Of a stretch of DNA of 64,000 nucleotides, positions 1-10,620 are shown one piece after another (the stretch's first letter is position 1; each line of letters begins with the position of its first letter). The position numbers and the translations under genes were made by a program. The notes under the pieces were generated by a model. The model had not been told where the DNA came from, ran no database searches, and was given only the letters and a program-made list of their open reading frames with translations. The DNA lies in contig CM038216.1 in NCBI GenBank assembly GCA_021442155.1, positions 89,825,666 to 89,889,665 on the forward strand, in the 5' to 3' direction. This DNA is from Cymbidium sinense (lineage: Eukaryota > Streptophyta > Magnoliopsida > Asparagales > Orchidaceae).

Positions 1-111
1 TTCCAAAATAATGAGTAAAGAAAATTTAGGAATGGGATAAAGATTTTTAATATGATTACAAATAGATAGGGTACTAATGCCTCTAACATTCAAAATAAAA
101 AAATTAAACAT
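1..111 (-). pseudogene. LINE ORF2 N-terminus, APE-type endonuclease, cut by window edge
   Basis: An ATG at 111-109 opens a frame that stays open to the window edge. It begins MFNFFILNVRGIS and later reads PKFSLLIILE. The N-V-R-G-I stretch and the hydrophobic segment ending in Glu about 37 residues in match the start of LINE apurinic-like endonucleases (usually WNVRG(L/I), then a catalytic Glu). It lies about 97 bases downstream of the ORF1 stop region. Only 37 codons are visible, so whether the rest is intact is unknown; the broken ORF1 makes activity unlikely. Confidence 0.7.
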
Positions 112-207
112 AATGAAAATAAAAAAGGGGTAAACAAAGGTTAATTGAGAGATGAATGAGAGCGAGTAGCAGATATAGATTTTTTGGATAGTTTGGGAGG
201 GTAATTT

Positions 208-1800
208 TTAATACTTTTTTTTCTTTTTTGCATCATAAGTTTGAAAACAATTTCCTTTTTCCCTAGGATCATCATACGAATAAGATTTAGAATCATCAGT
301 CACTAATTCAGGAGAGTTCTCCAAGTGTTTAGACAAAAGTTCACCCTCGAATAAATACAAATTAAGTTGAAAAATAGGATTAACATTAATATCAAGATTA
401 GAAATGAGAGACGGTGACAACTTAGAATAATTTAAAGCACAAATAGTTAAATATGGATTAGAAACATTTTCAGCCGGATCGACATCATTTAAATCTTCAT
501 TGGAATTTTCATTTTTGTCGATCAAAGCTGACATAGAAGTAAGGATAGAATCAGAGGAAACATAATCATCATCCAATAGCTAGAAAAATTATTATTCTCT
601 GTATTAGAAATATTCAATTTTAAAGAAGAGGTAAGAGGAAGTTCATCCTTCCCATTCTGAAAATCAGCCGAACCCTAGCAACCGTAGGATCCAAAACATG
701 TTCAATAGGGATAATCCAAAACTTCATGCAATTAACCTCAATAGTAGCTTTCATGCCATTCTTAGGATCCAAGGCTAATTTTTGAACATATGTGGGGATA
801 AGCTTTTTACTAGGAACTAGATTTTCCTTGAGAGGATTTTGATTTTTAAAATGAGGCTGGAGAATAAAGCAATCCAAGTTATTATGACCCTGAATTTTAC
901 AGTGAGAATAAAAAACAGAAAGATTCTCTAATTCAAGCTTTTGCGAATACCCATATTTTTCAAAGCCAATCCAAACTTCTTTAGGGTATTTTTAGTTATG
1001 TCTAATTCCATTAGAATTCAAGCCACAGAAGGGCCAGATCACTCAACGATGGCTTGGTCAAGTTGTAAAGGCTGACTAAAAAGAGCCCCAATAATAAAAA
1101 GCACATGATGTGTAACAAAATGAATGCGCATATTAGGAAGAGATAACCACACAGGGACAATAGAAGATTCCACCTAAATGTCAAAAAGGGGAGACAACTT
1201 CAATAAGCGCATTTGACAATTAAGAATAAAGTAAGAACGATGCACAAAAACTCAAGAATAATCCAAATCATTAGAAAGTTGAATCATAATATGTCTAGGG
1301 GTCAATAAGGCCAATTGAGAAAATACCCATAAGCTTAAGATTATGAAAAAAAAGTTGCAGATCTTATCCAAATTTTGGTGATGCAAAGAAAATTTTTTGA
1401 TGAGAGAGAATTCAAATGGTTTCGCCAACATTTCAACATCCATATCAGAGCACCTTATGGCCGACAAACCATGAACAGAAGTAGAGATGAGATTAACTGA
1501 TGCAATAAATGAAGAAGCCTTACCAGAGAACACATCCTTAATTTATTTTGTCAAGTTTGTTGCATTAATGCCGCCAACCTCTGAAATGTCGGATGCCCTA
1601 GTTGAAGCATCCAAAATTTGAGGTGGAGCCACAGGAAATGAACTCACCACAACTACTAGGATTAAGGATGGAGGATTATGTAATCGGCTAGGTGTTGATC
1701 AACCTTTGGAATCAGATGAACTAAAGCAAAAAATAGCAGAGATCCACAATCAGGGGCGTGCCACCAAGAGGAAATAAAAATCACCAGAGAGAAGTGAGCG
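208..1800 (-). pseudogene. LINE ORF1 relic: DUF4283 domain plus damaged CCHC zinc knuckle
   Basis: Pieced across frames on the minus strand, the translation follows a plant LINE ORF1. An N-terminal part near 1650-1500 (GKASSFIASVNLIS) is followed by PFEFSLIKKFS near 1420, LLTPRHIMIQLSNDLDYS near 1300-1252, ESSIVPVWLSLPNMRIHF near 1170-1120 (DUF4283 core), WIGFEKYGYSQKLELENL near 980-925, and the knuckle FYSHCKIQGHNNLDC near 915-870. In the knuckle the first Cys of C-x2-C-x4-H-x4-C is Tyr. The C-terminal part (576-208) is acidic and Ser/Asn-rich, ending in a Lys run. In-frame stops occur, for example after AIVE near 1050 and after NLTK near 1545. The family normally binds RNA in the LINE particle; this copy cannot encode it. 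The exact start codon is unclear. Confidence 0.8.
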
Positions 1801-2649
1801 CTTAGGCCTAGGGGGAGGAGGGTTATTTTTGGGTTTAGGTTTAGTGGGTTTGGTTTGGGTTTAGGTTTAGTTTAGTTTTGTATTTATTTTTTATTTAGTT
1901 TACTTTTAGTTTAGGTTTTATTTAGTTTATTTTTTAATTTAGTTTATTTAGTATATTTAATTTAGTTTAGTTTAGTTTATTTTTTATTAATTTTTATTTA
2001 TTATTTATTTTAGGTTTAGTTCATTTATTTTTATTTATTTTAGTTTAAGTAGTTTATTTTAGGTTTATTTATTTTTATTTTATTTTAGGTTTAGATTTAG
2101 TTTCTTTAATTTTTTATTTTTTTATTTTTAGTTTAGTATATTTTAGTTTAGTTTTTTAAGTTTTATTTTACTTTTATTTAGGTTTAGGTATTAGTTTATT
2201 CATTTAGTTTATATTTTATTTTTATTTCTTTATTTTGAGTTTAGGTTTAGGTTTAGGTTTTAGTTTATTTTATTTTCTTAGGTTTTCATTTAGTTTAGGT
2301 TTAAGTTTATTTAGTTTAGTTTATATATATTTTATTTAGGTTTAGGTTTTATTTATGTATTTTAGTTTAGGTTTAGGATTTTAGGTTATTAGTTTAGGTT
2401 TTTTTATTTAGGTATTTTTTATTTTATTTATTTTAGTTTTATTTATTTAGTTTATTTATTTAAGTTTATTTAGTTTAGTTTTATTTTAGATTAGTTTAAT
2501 TTATTTAGGTGTATTTTTTATTTTTTATTTAGTTTATTTTTAAGTTTTATTTATTTATTTATTTTTAGTTTAGTTTATTTTATTTATTTATTTTATTTTT
2601 TAGTTTAAGTTTAGTTTATTTTAGTCTTTAGGTTTATTTTTTAGGGTTT

Positions 2650-3195
2650 AGGGTTTTAGGTTTAAAGCCTGATGTTTAGGGCTCAGCTTTAGGATTTATT
2701 TTTAAGGTGGTTTATAGTATAGTCTTTTAGTTTAGGGTCAGTGGCCTATGGCTCAGGGTATGGCAGGAGGGTTTTATGATTTAGTATAGGCTCAGGTTAG
2801 TGTGCAGGTCATGATCTGGGGTAGTTTTAGGGTTGGGGCTAGAGCCTGGTTTTGGCCTGGGTAGGTCCGGGTCCAGGTTAGATTGTGGGTCAGGCAAGTT
2901 TAGCAGGCCTGGCTGGATTGGGTAGGGTTAGGATTAGGGCGAGGGTTCTCAGGGTAAAAAGTGGGGTCAAGGTTTAGGGGCTCAGCCTTTAAGTTTAGGT
3001 TTATGGCCTGGTTGTGGTAAGGTTTGGGGTTTGGAGAGGTTTAGTTAGTTATTTATTTAGTTTAGGTTTGGGAGTTTGTGGGTAGGGTTTAGGGTTTTGA
3101 TTGAGGGCCCAGGTTTAGGTTTATGTGGTAGATCTATAGGTTTTGGCTCAGATTTAGATTTGGTGAGTTTAGGGTAGGTTTTGGGGTTTAGGGTT
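2650..3195 (+). repeat. GC-rich variant block in telomere-like array
   Basis: TTTAGGG-type units are mixed with GGCCTGG, GGCTCAGG and GGTCAGG words. On the opposite strand these read CCAGGCC, CCTGAGCC and CCTGACC, as if AAA of CCCTAAA had become GGG or GAG. The block ends at a copy of the boundary motif near 3199. Confidence 0.7.
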
Positions 3196-3198
3196 TTT

Positions 3199-3223
3199 TT
3201 TAAAAGCAAACCAGCATGTTTAG
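3199..3223 (-). repeat. Boundary motif, inverted copy
   Basis: Plus-strand text is a T run, then TAAAAGCAAACCAGCATGTT, then TTTAG units. On the minus strand it is a diverged copy of the motif centred on GTTTACTTAATTTAAAA that recurs across the right-hand array. It separates GC-rich/canonical repeats on the left from AT-rich repeats on the right, the mirror of the right-hand order. Confidence 0.45.
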
Positions 3224-4754
3224 CTTTATTTATTTTAATTTATTTTATTTTATTTATTTAATTAGGTTTATTTTAATTTTTTAATTAATTTATTTAAGTT
3301 TAGGTTTTTTTATTTTAATTGATTTTTAAGCTTTAGGTTTAGGTTTTATTTTAGGTTTTAGTTTAGTTTTATTATTATTTTATTTTTTAGGTTTAGGTTT
3401 TATTTTTTATTTTTAGGTTTATGATTCAGTTTTTATTTTATTTTTTTTAGGTTTAGGTTTTAGTTTTTTATTTTATGTTTTTTTAAGGTTTTATATTTTA
3501 GTTTAGGTTTTGATTTATATTTAGTTTTTCTTATTTTATTTAGTTTTGGTCTAGGTTTAGGTTTACTTTATTTTAGGTTTATGTTTAGGTTTTATTTATT
3601 TTAGTTTAGCTTATTTTAGTGTAGGTTTAGGTTTATTTAATTTTTATTTTAAGTTTAAGTTTTTTTATTTTATTTAGTTTCATGTTTTTATTTAGTTTTA
3701 GGTTTTATTTTTAGGTTTATTTTTTAGGTTTATTTTTTAATATTAGGTTATTATTTAGTTTTTATTATATTTTATTATAAGTTTATTTCATTTTGATTTC
3801 AAGTTTAGTTTTTGTTTTATTTAAGTTTTATTTAGTTTAGTTTAGGTTTTTTTATTTTATTTTAGTTTAGTTTTTTTTTTCTTAAGTTTAGGTTTAGGTT
3901 TAGGTTTAGGTTTTAGTTTATGTTCTTTTTTTAATTTTAATTTTTTATTTTATTATTTATTAGTTTGATTTATTTATTTTTTTATGTTTTATTTAGTTTA
4001 AGTTTAGGTTTTTAGCCTTTTAGGGTTAAGGTTTAGGGTTTCTTTTATTTTCTTATTTTTGGGTTCATGGTTTAGGTTTTAGGGTTTAGGGTTTAGGATT
4101 TGGTTTAGGATTTTAGTATTTTAGGGTTTTATAGGGTTTAGGGTTTAGGTTTTAAGTTTTTAGGGTTTAGGCTTTAGTGTTTTATTTAGTAAGTTTTCAA
4201 TTTAGTTTATTTTAAGTATAGGTATATGTTTACTTTAGTTTATATTTTATTTTTTACTTTTTAGGTTTTATTTTATATTTTATTTTAGTTTAGCTTTTAT
4301 TTTATTTTTTTTTTAGGTTTAGGTTTTAGGTTTTTTATTTTTAGGTTTTATTTTAGTTTAGGTTTAGATCTTATTTATTTTAGTTTAGTGTATTTTAGTC
4401 TAGCTTTAGGTTTATTTTTTATTTTGTTTATTTAATTTTTATTTTTGGTTCTGGATTTTTTAGTTTAGGGTTTAGGATTTTTTTTATTTTTTTTGTTTTA
4501 TTTTCAGGTTTATTTTTATGTTTAGGTTTTTATTTAGCATTTATTTTATTTTAGTTTAGGTTTATTTTAGGCTTATTTTTTAAGTTTAGTTTTTATTTTA
4601 TTTATGTTTTTTATTCATAAGTTTATTTAATTTTATTTTAATTTACTTTAGGTTTTTATTTATTTTATTTTAGTTTATTTTTATTAGTTTATTTTATTTT
4701 TTTAGGTTTAGGTTTAGTTTAGTTAGCTTTTATTTTATAGGTTTAATTAGTTTT

Positions 4755-5300
4755 AGTTGGGCAGGTGGGTATGGAAGGTGGTAGGGTGGTGGTGAGTTAA
4801 GACTTAGGGTAGTTTGGGTTTGGGTTTTAGGGTAGGGTTTTAGATTTAAGGTTTAGGGTTTAGGGCTGGTTGATGATGGTTGTGGCCTGGGTAGTGGCCC
4901 AGGATTTTAAGGTGGGAGTTTAAGAGGGTAGTATTAGGATTTTGCAGTGGCTTAGTGGTAGGTTTAGAATTTTAAGGATTTGTGGAAGTGGTGATTTGGG
5001 TGGTTAGGATTTATGCAGGGTTATAGTTTAGTTTGTGTGGCCTTGGATTTGGTTCATGGTTTAGGTTTTTTTATGACTCCAGGATTTAGTAGTTTAGTTT
5101 TAGGGTTTAGGATTTATAGTGTAGTTATGGTGTGATAGTGGTATGGTCAAGGATTTAGGTTTGGGTTAGGTTGGGTTTAAGGTTTATAGTTTAGGGTGGG
5201 TAGTAGGGTTTAGGGTTTAGGGTTGAAGGTTTAGAGCCCAGTTATAGGCCCAGGATTTAGTTAGAGCCTAGTGTATGGTTTAAGATTTAAGGTTTAGTGT
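4755..5300 (+). repeat. G-rich variant block in telomere-like array
   Basis: The block contains many GTGG, GGTTTAGGG and GGCCTGG words among TTTAGGG units, and is clearly richer in G than the flanking AT-rich tracts. No open reading frame of interest and no RNA-gene hallmark was seen. Confidence 0.6.
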
Positions 5301-6069
5301 ATTTATTTTATTTTATTTTAGCTCATATTATTTTATTTTAAGTTTAATTTTATTTTATTTATGTTTCTTCTTAGGTTCTTCTTTAGTTTAGGCATTATTT
5401 ATTATATCTTATTTATTTTTATATTACTTTTATATTTTAGTTTAGGTTTTAGTTTAGGATTTTATTTTATTGTAATTTTTATTTTATTTATGTTAAGGTT
5501 TTTTTATTTATTTTCTTTTTAGGATTTATTTAGTTTAGGTTTATGCTTTTAGGTTTTTAATGTTTAGGGTTTTGGTGTCAGGGTTGGGTTTGCATACAGG
5601 ATTTAGTTTTGTTTCAGTTTAGGGTTTATGAGTGTGTAGGGTTTAGGATTTAAGGTTTGGGAGTGCTCAGTTTAGGACTAGGGTTTAGGTTATTTAGGAT
5701 TTAGGGTTTAGGTTTAGGGTTTTAAGTTTAGGGTTTTAGTTTAGGTTTAGGTTTAGTTTTAGGTTTAGGGGTTGGTCAAGGGTAGGTCATGGGTATTTAG
5801 TGGCTCAGGGCCTTTGAGTTTAGGATTTAGCATTTAAGATTTAAGAATTAATGTTAGGGTAGGGTAGAGTGGTTTTATTTTATTTATTTTAGTTTTATTT
5901 TATTTTATTTAGGTTTTATTATTAGGTTTATTTTTTATTTTGTATAGTTTTTTATTTTATCTTATTTTAGTTTATTTTGATTATTTATTTTAGTATTTAG
6001 GTTTAGGTTTAAGTTTTTTTTTATCTTATTTATCTTTATCTTTTAGGTTTTATTTATCTTTAATTTATA

Positions 6070-6850
6070 GCCTAGGTTTAAGTTAAGTAGTTTATGTTTA
6101 GACTAGCCAATGGTTTATGGTGTGCTGGCCCAGGGTCAGGATCAGTTTAGGGTTTTGGGCCTGATTTAGGTTTAGGGTAGTGCAGTGGCCTGATTACTTA
6201 GGGCCTGGGTGTGTGGCCCAGAAGTGGCCCAGGTAGGAGTGGTCAGTGGAAGAGATTTAGTGGAAGCCTCCAAGCCCAGGACAGACTAGGCCTAGGGCCC
6301 AAGGTTTAGAAGGCCCATGTAGATTTAGTGGTTAGAGGCCTGGGCTGGCCTAGGGTTATGGATCAGGTTTAGATCAGGTGGGCCTGGTTAGAGTGGTTAG
6401 TTTATAAGGGCTCAGTTTTAGGCCCAGGTCAGGGTCAGTAGAGCTCATGGCCTGATAGTGGCTTTAGAAAGAGGCCTTACAAGATTTAGGACTCAGGTAA
6501 GGGCAGTTAGTGGTTTTAGCATTTTTTAGATAGGTGGCCTTGACTCAGGTGAGTGGCCTAGGATCTACAGGCCTGGGGTATATGTTAGGCCCATTTAGAT
6601 TTAGGGCTCAACTCAGTGGTCTTCAGGGTGTGGGTTTATGGATTTATACTTTAGATTTAGGTTTAGGGCCTGTGATAGGAGTGTGATATGGTGGATCTGT
6701 GGCCTGTGGTCAGTGGATTAGGATTTAGGGTGGTTTGATCCCAGGTTTAAGTTTAGGGGTGGTGGTTATGGTTTTTGTGGCCTGGGATTTAGGTTATGTT
6801 TAGGGTAGTTTAGGAGAGAGAGGTTGTTAGGAAGTGAGTTTAGGTCAATT
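6070..6850 (+). repeat. GC-rich variant block in telomere-like array
   Basis: GGCCCAGG, GGCCTGG, GTGGCC and CAGGTCAGG words dominate, with scattered TTTAGG units still in register. In reverse complement they match the CCTGGGCC and CCACTGAGCC words of the right-hand array, so the variants follow repeat orientation and not the plus strand. Confidence 0.65.
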
Positions 6851-7099
6851 TAAGATTTAGTTTAGAGTATTTATTTTATTTATTTTACCATCTTATATTT
6901 ATTTTAAGTTTAATTTTATTTTATTTAGTTTTATTCTTAGGTTTATTTTATAGTTTAGTTTAGGCTTTATTTATTTATTAGTTTATTTTCATTAGTTTAT
7001 TTTATATTATTTATGTTTAATTAGTTTAGGATTTTATTTTATTTGCATTTTATTTATTTAGTTTATTTATTTTATTTTAGGATTATTTAGTTTAGGTTT

Positions 7100-7945
7100 A
7101 GGCTTTTAGGTTTTGAGTTTGATTTTGGTGGGTGGGTTAGGGTTTGGGTTAGGCTCAGTTTTGGCCTGGGTGGCCTCATGGCTCAGGGTTTGGGTTTAGG
7201 GTGGATTTGTGTGGGTTTAGTGTTTAGAGGATCAGGTGGTCAGTTTAGGATTTAGGCTCAGGGTTTAGGTTTAGTGGTGGTGGCATTATCAGGCCCAGGG
7301 GTTTAGGGTTTGTTTAGGTCAGCAAGTTTAGGCATGTCAGGTAGGGTTTAGGGCAGTTTAGGATTTATTTAAGATTTAAGGTTTAGTTTAGGGTCAGAGT
7401 GTATGGTTTTATCTATTTATTTTAGGTTTTATTTATATAGTCTTTTATTTATTTAGGTTTTCATTATTAGGTCCATTTTATCTTTAGCATGTTTTTATTT
7501 ATTTTATTTTAGTTTATTTTGATTAGTTTATTTTATTATCTTTAGGTTTATGTTTATTTTCTTTAGAAATATAGTAGTTTTTTTAGGTATTTAGGTTTAT
7601 GGTCCACATTTAGTTAGGTTATTAGGGTTTAGGGTTTAGGAGTGGGGTGTGGATCAGAGTTTAGGGTTTAGTGGTGACTTTAGGACTTGTTAGGTCAGTG
7701 TAGGAGATTTATTATAGGGTGTGGGAGTGGGGGCAGTGGAGGGTGAGGGTTAATTTAGGATTTAGGATTTAGGATTTGGTCAGTGGCCCAGGGCTCCTCC
7801 TCGCAGGTCATGGCCTGCGGCCTGCAGCCTGGGGCTCAGGTCAGCAGCCCATGGCTGTCAGAGCTTGTGGTTTAGATCTAGGGCCTGTGGATCAGTTTAG
7901 GTCCTCAGGGCTTAGGGCCCAGGCCTAGGCTTGTGGGTTTTGGCC
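7100..7945 (+). repeat. GC-rich variant blocks next to GR-RBP copy 1
   Basis: Two GC-rich patches (about 7100-7400 and 7610-7945) are separated by AT-rich TTTATTTTAG sequence. The second ends in CTGCGGCCTGCAGCC-type sequence directly beside the 3' end of the minus-strand GR-RBP fragment. Confidence 0.6.
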
Positions 7946-8404
7946 TTAATAGAAAATAAATTCGTGATTTCTTTCTTTTGGATTATGAACTAAGTAACAC
8001 AAGTTCTCTAAGACATAAGTTTTACATAGATAAAAAATGAGCATGCATAGAGCAAATCAAAAACCCTAGATAACTAGAACCATCTCTACGCTAAAGATAC
8101 AGTTCAATAAGCAGCAAATAAGATCGCTTGTTCTTCAATTTCTTCAGTTCCCATTAGAACCACCCTGGCCTTTCAAGTAACAAGATCCACCATCATATCC
8201 CCTAATCTCTCCCTCTGCCACCACCACGACTATAACCTCTGTCGTTCCTCCTGCCTCCATAACCACCAGTGATCCGACCACCACCTCCATATCCACCAGC
8301 ACCTCTAGATCCCCCACCACCCCTGCTAACAACCGCCTCTCCCTTCACCTCCACCGCAAGATCTAGACCTAGTTGATGATGTTCTGCAAGGTTCTCCCAT
8401 TCAT
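7946..8404 (-). pseudogene. GR-RBP 3' fragment, copy 1 (inverted)
   Basis: On the minus strand this begins ATG AAT GGG (8404-8396), the equivalent of M-N-G in the last strand of the RRM of glycine-rich RNA-binding proteins. It runs through a glycine-rich region with GGYGGGGR-like words to the GGSNGN(W/*) end, then about 190 bases of 3' UTR to near 7946. A small deletion and substitutions near the start turn the expected NGQNLDGRN into a shifted frame with stops. The plus-strand ORF-like frames here are shadows of GGN codons read out of register. The family binds RNA and acts in stress and circadian regulation; this piece lacks most of the RRM and a start, and is non-functional. Confidence 0.85.
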
Positions 8405-8590
8405 TTTTTAGATTCAGGTTTAAGTTTATTAGGTTTTAGGGTTTAGGTTTATTTTTTAATTTATTTAGTTAAGTTTAGGTTTTGGGGTTTAAGGTTTAGG
8501 TATTAGGGTTTAGGATTTTATAGTTTATGCTTTTAGGGTCTACGGTTTAGGGTTTAGGATTTTTTAGGGTTTAGGGTTCGTGGTTTTTTT

Positions 8591-8620
8591 GTTAAACAAA
8601 GTAAACTAGTAGGTTTAGGT
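8591..8620 (-). repeat. Boundary motif, inverted copy
   Basis: The plus strand reads AAAGTAAACTAGTAGGTTTA; its complement matches the right-array motif CCTACTAGTTTACTT closely. It is the best-preserved inverted copy and again lies between canonical TTTAGGG repeats (left) and TTTTA-rich repeats (right). A weaker copy lies at 9487-9516. Confidence 0.65.
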
Positions 8621-9110
8621 TTGTTTAGTTTATTTAGATTATTTATTTTATTATTTATTTTTATTTAGGTTTATTCTTTTATTTAATTTATTTATTTTAG
8701 TTAATTTATTTTAGGTTTATCTATGTTAGTTCAGGTTTTTTATTTTAATTTTTTTTTTTAGTTTAGGTTTAAGTTTATTTTTAGTTTAATTTTAATTTAA
8801 TTTAATTTTTTAGGTTTAGGTTTTATTTTTTATTTTTAGCTTTAGGTTTAAGTTTTTAATTTTCTTTTTTTAGGATTAGGTTATAAGTTTTTATTTTAGG
8901 TTTATTTTTAAGTTTTAATGTTTAGTTTTGATTTAGGTTCATTTTTAGTTTATTTTATTTTATTTAGTTTAGGTTTAGGTTTAGTTTATTTTATTATTTT
9001 TTTTTTATTAGTTTTTTTAGTTTTATTTTTTTTATTTTTTTATTTTAGGTTTAGTTTTATTTTATTTTATTTATTTTTTTTATTTTGGTTTATTTTTAGT
9101 TTTAGGTTAT

Positions 9111-9152
9111 TTATTTTATTTTATTTTATTTTATTTTATTTTATTTTTTTAT
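9111..9152 (+). repeat. (ATTTT)n microsatellite
   Basis: About eight near-perfect pentanucleotide units occur in a row. They represent the zero-G end state of the TTTAGGG-derived unit. The mirror form (AAAAT)n is seen at about 18645-18672. Confidence 0.8.
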
Positions 9153-10309
9153 TTTATTTAAATTTTTTTTTTATTATTTTTTTTTAAATTTGATTAGATT
9201 TTTTATTTTATTTTAGTTAAATTTTATTTTATTTTATTATTTTATGTTTATTTTTATGTTTTTTTTTTTAATTTATTTTATTTAGTTTAGAAATCATTTA
9301 TAGTTTAGGTTTAGGTTCTTTTGTAGGTTTGGAGGGTTTAGGGTTTTGTGGAGTTTTAGGGTTTAAGGTAGGGTTTAGGGAGTGAGGTTTAGGGTTTTGG
9401 TGGTTTTAAGTGGGGTTTAGGGTAGCTCAGTTTAGGGTCAGGGTCAGTAGTAGTAGTAGGTTTAAGGTCAGGGTTTTTTATTTTGATTTTTAAAACCAAG
9501 CAAAGTAGTTTAGGTTTATTTAGTTTATTTAGTTTATTTTATTTATTTTAGTTTTATTTTATTTAGGTTTATTTTATTTTATTTAGTTTAGTTTATTTTA
9601 ATAGTTTATTTATTTTAGTTTAGGTTTCTTATTTTAGTTTATTTTAAGTTTTATTTTTTAGTTTAGTTTTATTTTAATTTTATTTTTAGGTTTAGGTTTA
9701 TTTTATTTTAGGTTTAGGTTTTATTTAATTTGGTTTAGGTTTAGGTTTTATTTTAGGTTTATTTTAGGTTTTATTTTAATTTAGGATTAGGTTTTAGTTT
9801 ACTTTATTTTATTTAGTTTTATTTTAGTTTAGGTTTAGTTTATTTTAGGTTGGTCTTATCATTTATTTTATTTTAGTTTTGGTTTATTTTATTTTATTTT
9901 ATATTTAGGTTAGTATTTTAAATTTTTTTATTTAATTTTATGTTTTATTTTAGGTTTATTTATTAGGTTTAGGTTTTTATTTAGTTTTTAATTTTTTTAT
10001 TTTAGGTTTATTTTATTTTTATTTTATGTTTAGGTTTTTCTTAAGTTTTTTATTTTTTAGTTTAGTTTAGGTTTTTATTTATTTTATTTTAATTTAGTTT
10101 TTTATTTTATTATTTTTTAAGTCTTAAGTTTAGGTTAGTTTTCTTTTCATTTTATTTTTTTATTTTATTTTTTGGTTTGATTTAATTTAGGTTTAGGTTT
10201 TTAGCTTTATATGGTTCAAGGTTTAGGGTTTAGGGTTTGGGGTTTAGGATTTAGGGTTTAGGTTTAGGGTTTAAGTTTTTGGGTTTAGGGTTTAGGGTTT
10301 TTTTGTGGG

Positions 10310-10620
10310 GGTGGGGGTTGAGTTAGAATTTTATTATCATAAAAAGAAAAGATATAACATACTTAAAAGGGGTAAAGCTCTAAAATTTTACTACTCTCGG
10401 AGCAACAAGAAACCAAAAGAGCTAAATGCCCATCTAAGTACATTAGGAAAACAAAAGATAACAAAAGAGCAAATACAACAGCTAAAAAACATAAGAGAAA
10501 AGACACAAAGTAAGACTAAAACAAATCTTGAAAATAGTAAAAGGATGAGTCAGCAGCATTTCATAATTCTTTTGAGAAAGCAAGATAAGCAAGATCCACA
10601 ACAACAACACTTGGGTTGAC
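10310..10620 (-). mobile_element. Possible LINE 3' tail
   Basis: Read on the minus strand, this T-rich piece ends with AATAAAATTCTAACTCAACC, a C-rich stretch and AAAAAAA, then joins directly to CCCTAAACCC repeats. A terminal AATAAAATT-type sequence followed by poly(A) is common at plant LINE 3' ends, but no coding motif is recognisable here. The call rests on end structure only. A chance junction of AT-rich spacer with the array is equally possible. Confidence 0.3.

Larger units (their letters stand above)
1..1815 (-). mobile_element. 5' part of a decayed LINE (non-LTR retrotransposon)
   Basis: Read on the minus strand, this stretch carries ORF1 followed by the first codons of ORF2, the order of plant L1-type LINEs. 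Its 5' side abuts the TTTAGG array at about 1815, so on the element's sense strand the preceding DNA reads as CCTAAA repeats. The body of ORF2 (rest of the endonuclease, reverse transcriptase, RNase H) lies beyond the left edge. Stops and frame changes in ORF1 show it is dead. The 5' boundary is approximate because no target-site duplication can be recognised inside repeat DNA. Confidence 0.8.
1816..7945 (+). repeat. Degenerate telomere-like array, TTTAGGG orientation
   Basis: The tract is built from TTTAGGG, TTTAGG, TTTAG and TTTTA units, with G-run length from three to zero. Near-canonical TTTAGGG clusters occur around 2640-2670, 4020-4180, 4830-4870, 5200-5230 and 5690-5770. Between them are AT-rich stretches (TTTATTTTATTT-like) and GC-rich blocks. 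No credible coding frame exists; long hydrophobic frames here come from TTT-rich codons. Orientation is constant throughout and opposite to the array right of 18.5 kb. Confidence 0.9.
8405..10304 (+). repeat. Degenerate telomere-like array, TTTAGGG orientation
   Basis: It continues the left array. The first 80 bases (8405-8490) are the reverse complement of a leader found before most GR-RBP copies (AACTAAATAAATTAAAAAAT flanked by CCTAAA units). Middle parts are TTTTA-rich. The last 100 bases (10203-10300) are near-canonical TTTAGGG and end against the unique spacer with a TTTTTTT run and a GTGGGGGTGGGGG tract. Confidence 0.9.

Noticed and set aside
8918..9187. Open frame with a Phe/Leu-rich, membrane-like translation
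   Set aside because: It lies in TTTTA/TTTAGG repeats, where every frame is TTT/TTA/ATT-rich. The same holds for 40149-40340, 41075-41269, 42624-42857, 49649-49831, 54242-54424, 54719-55033 and 61527-61748.
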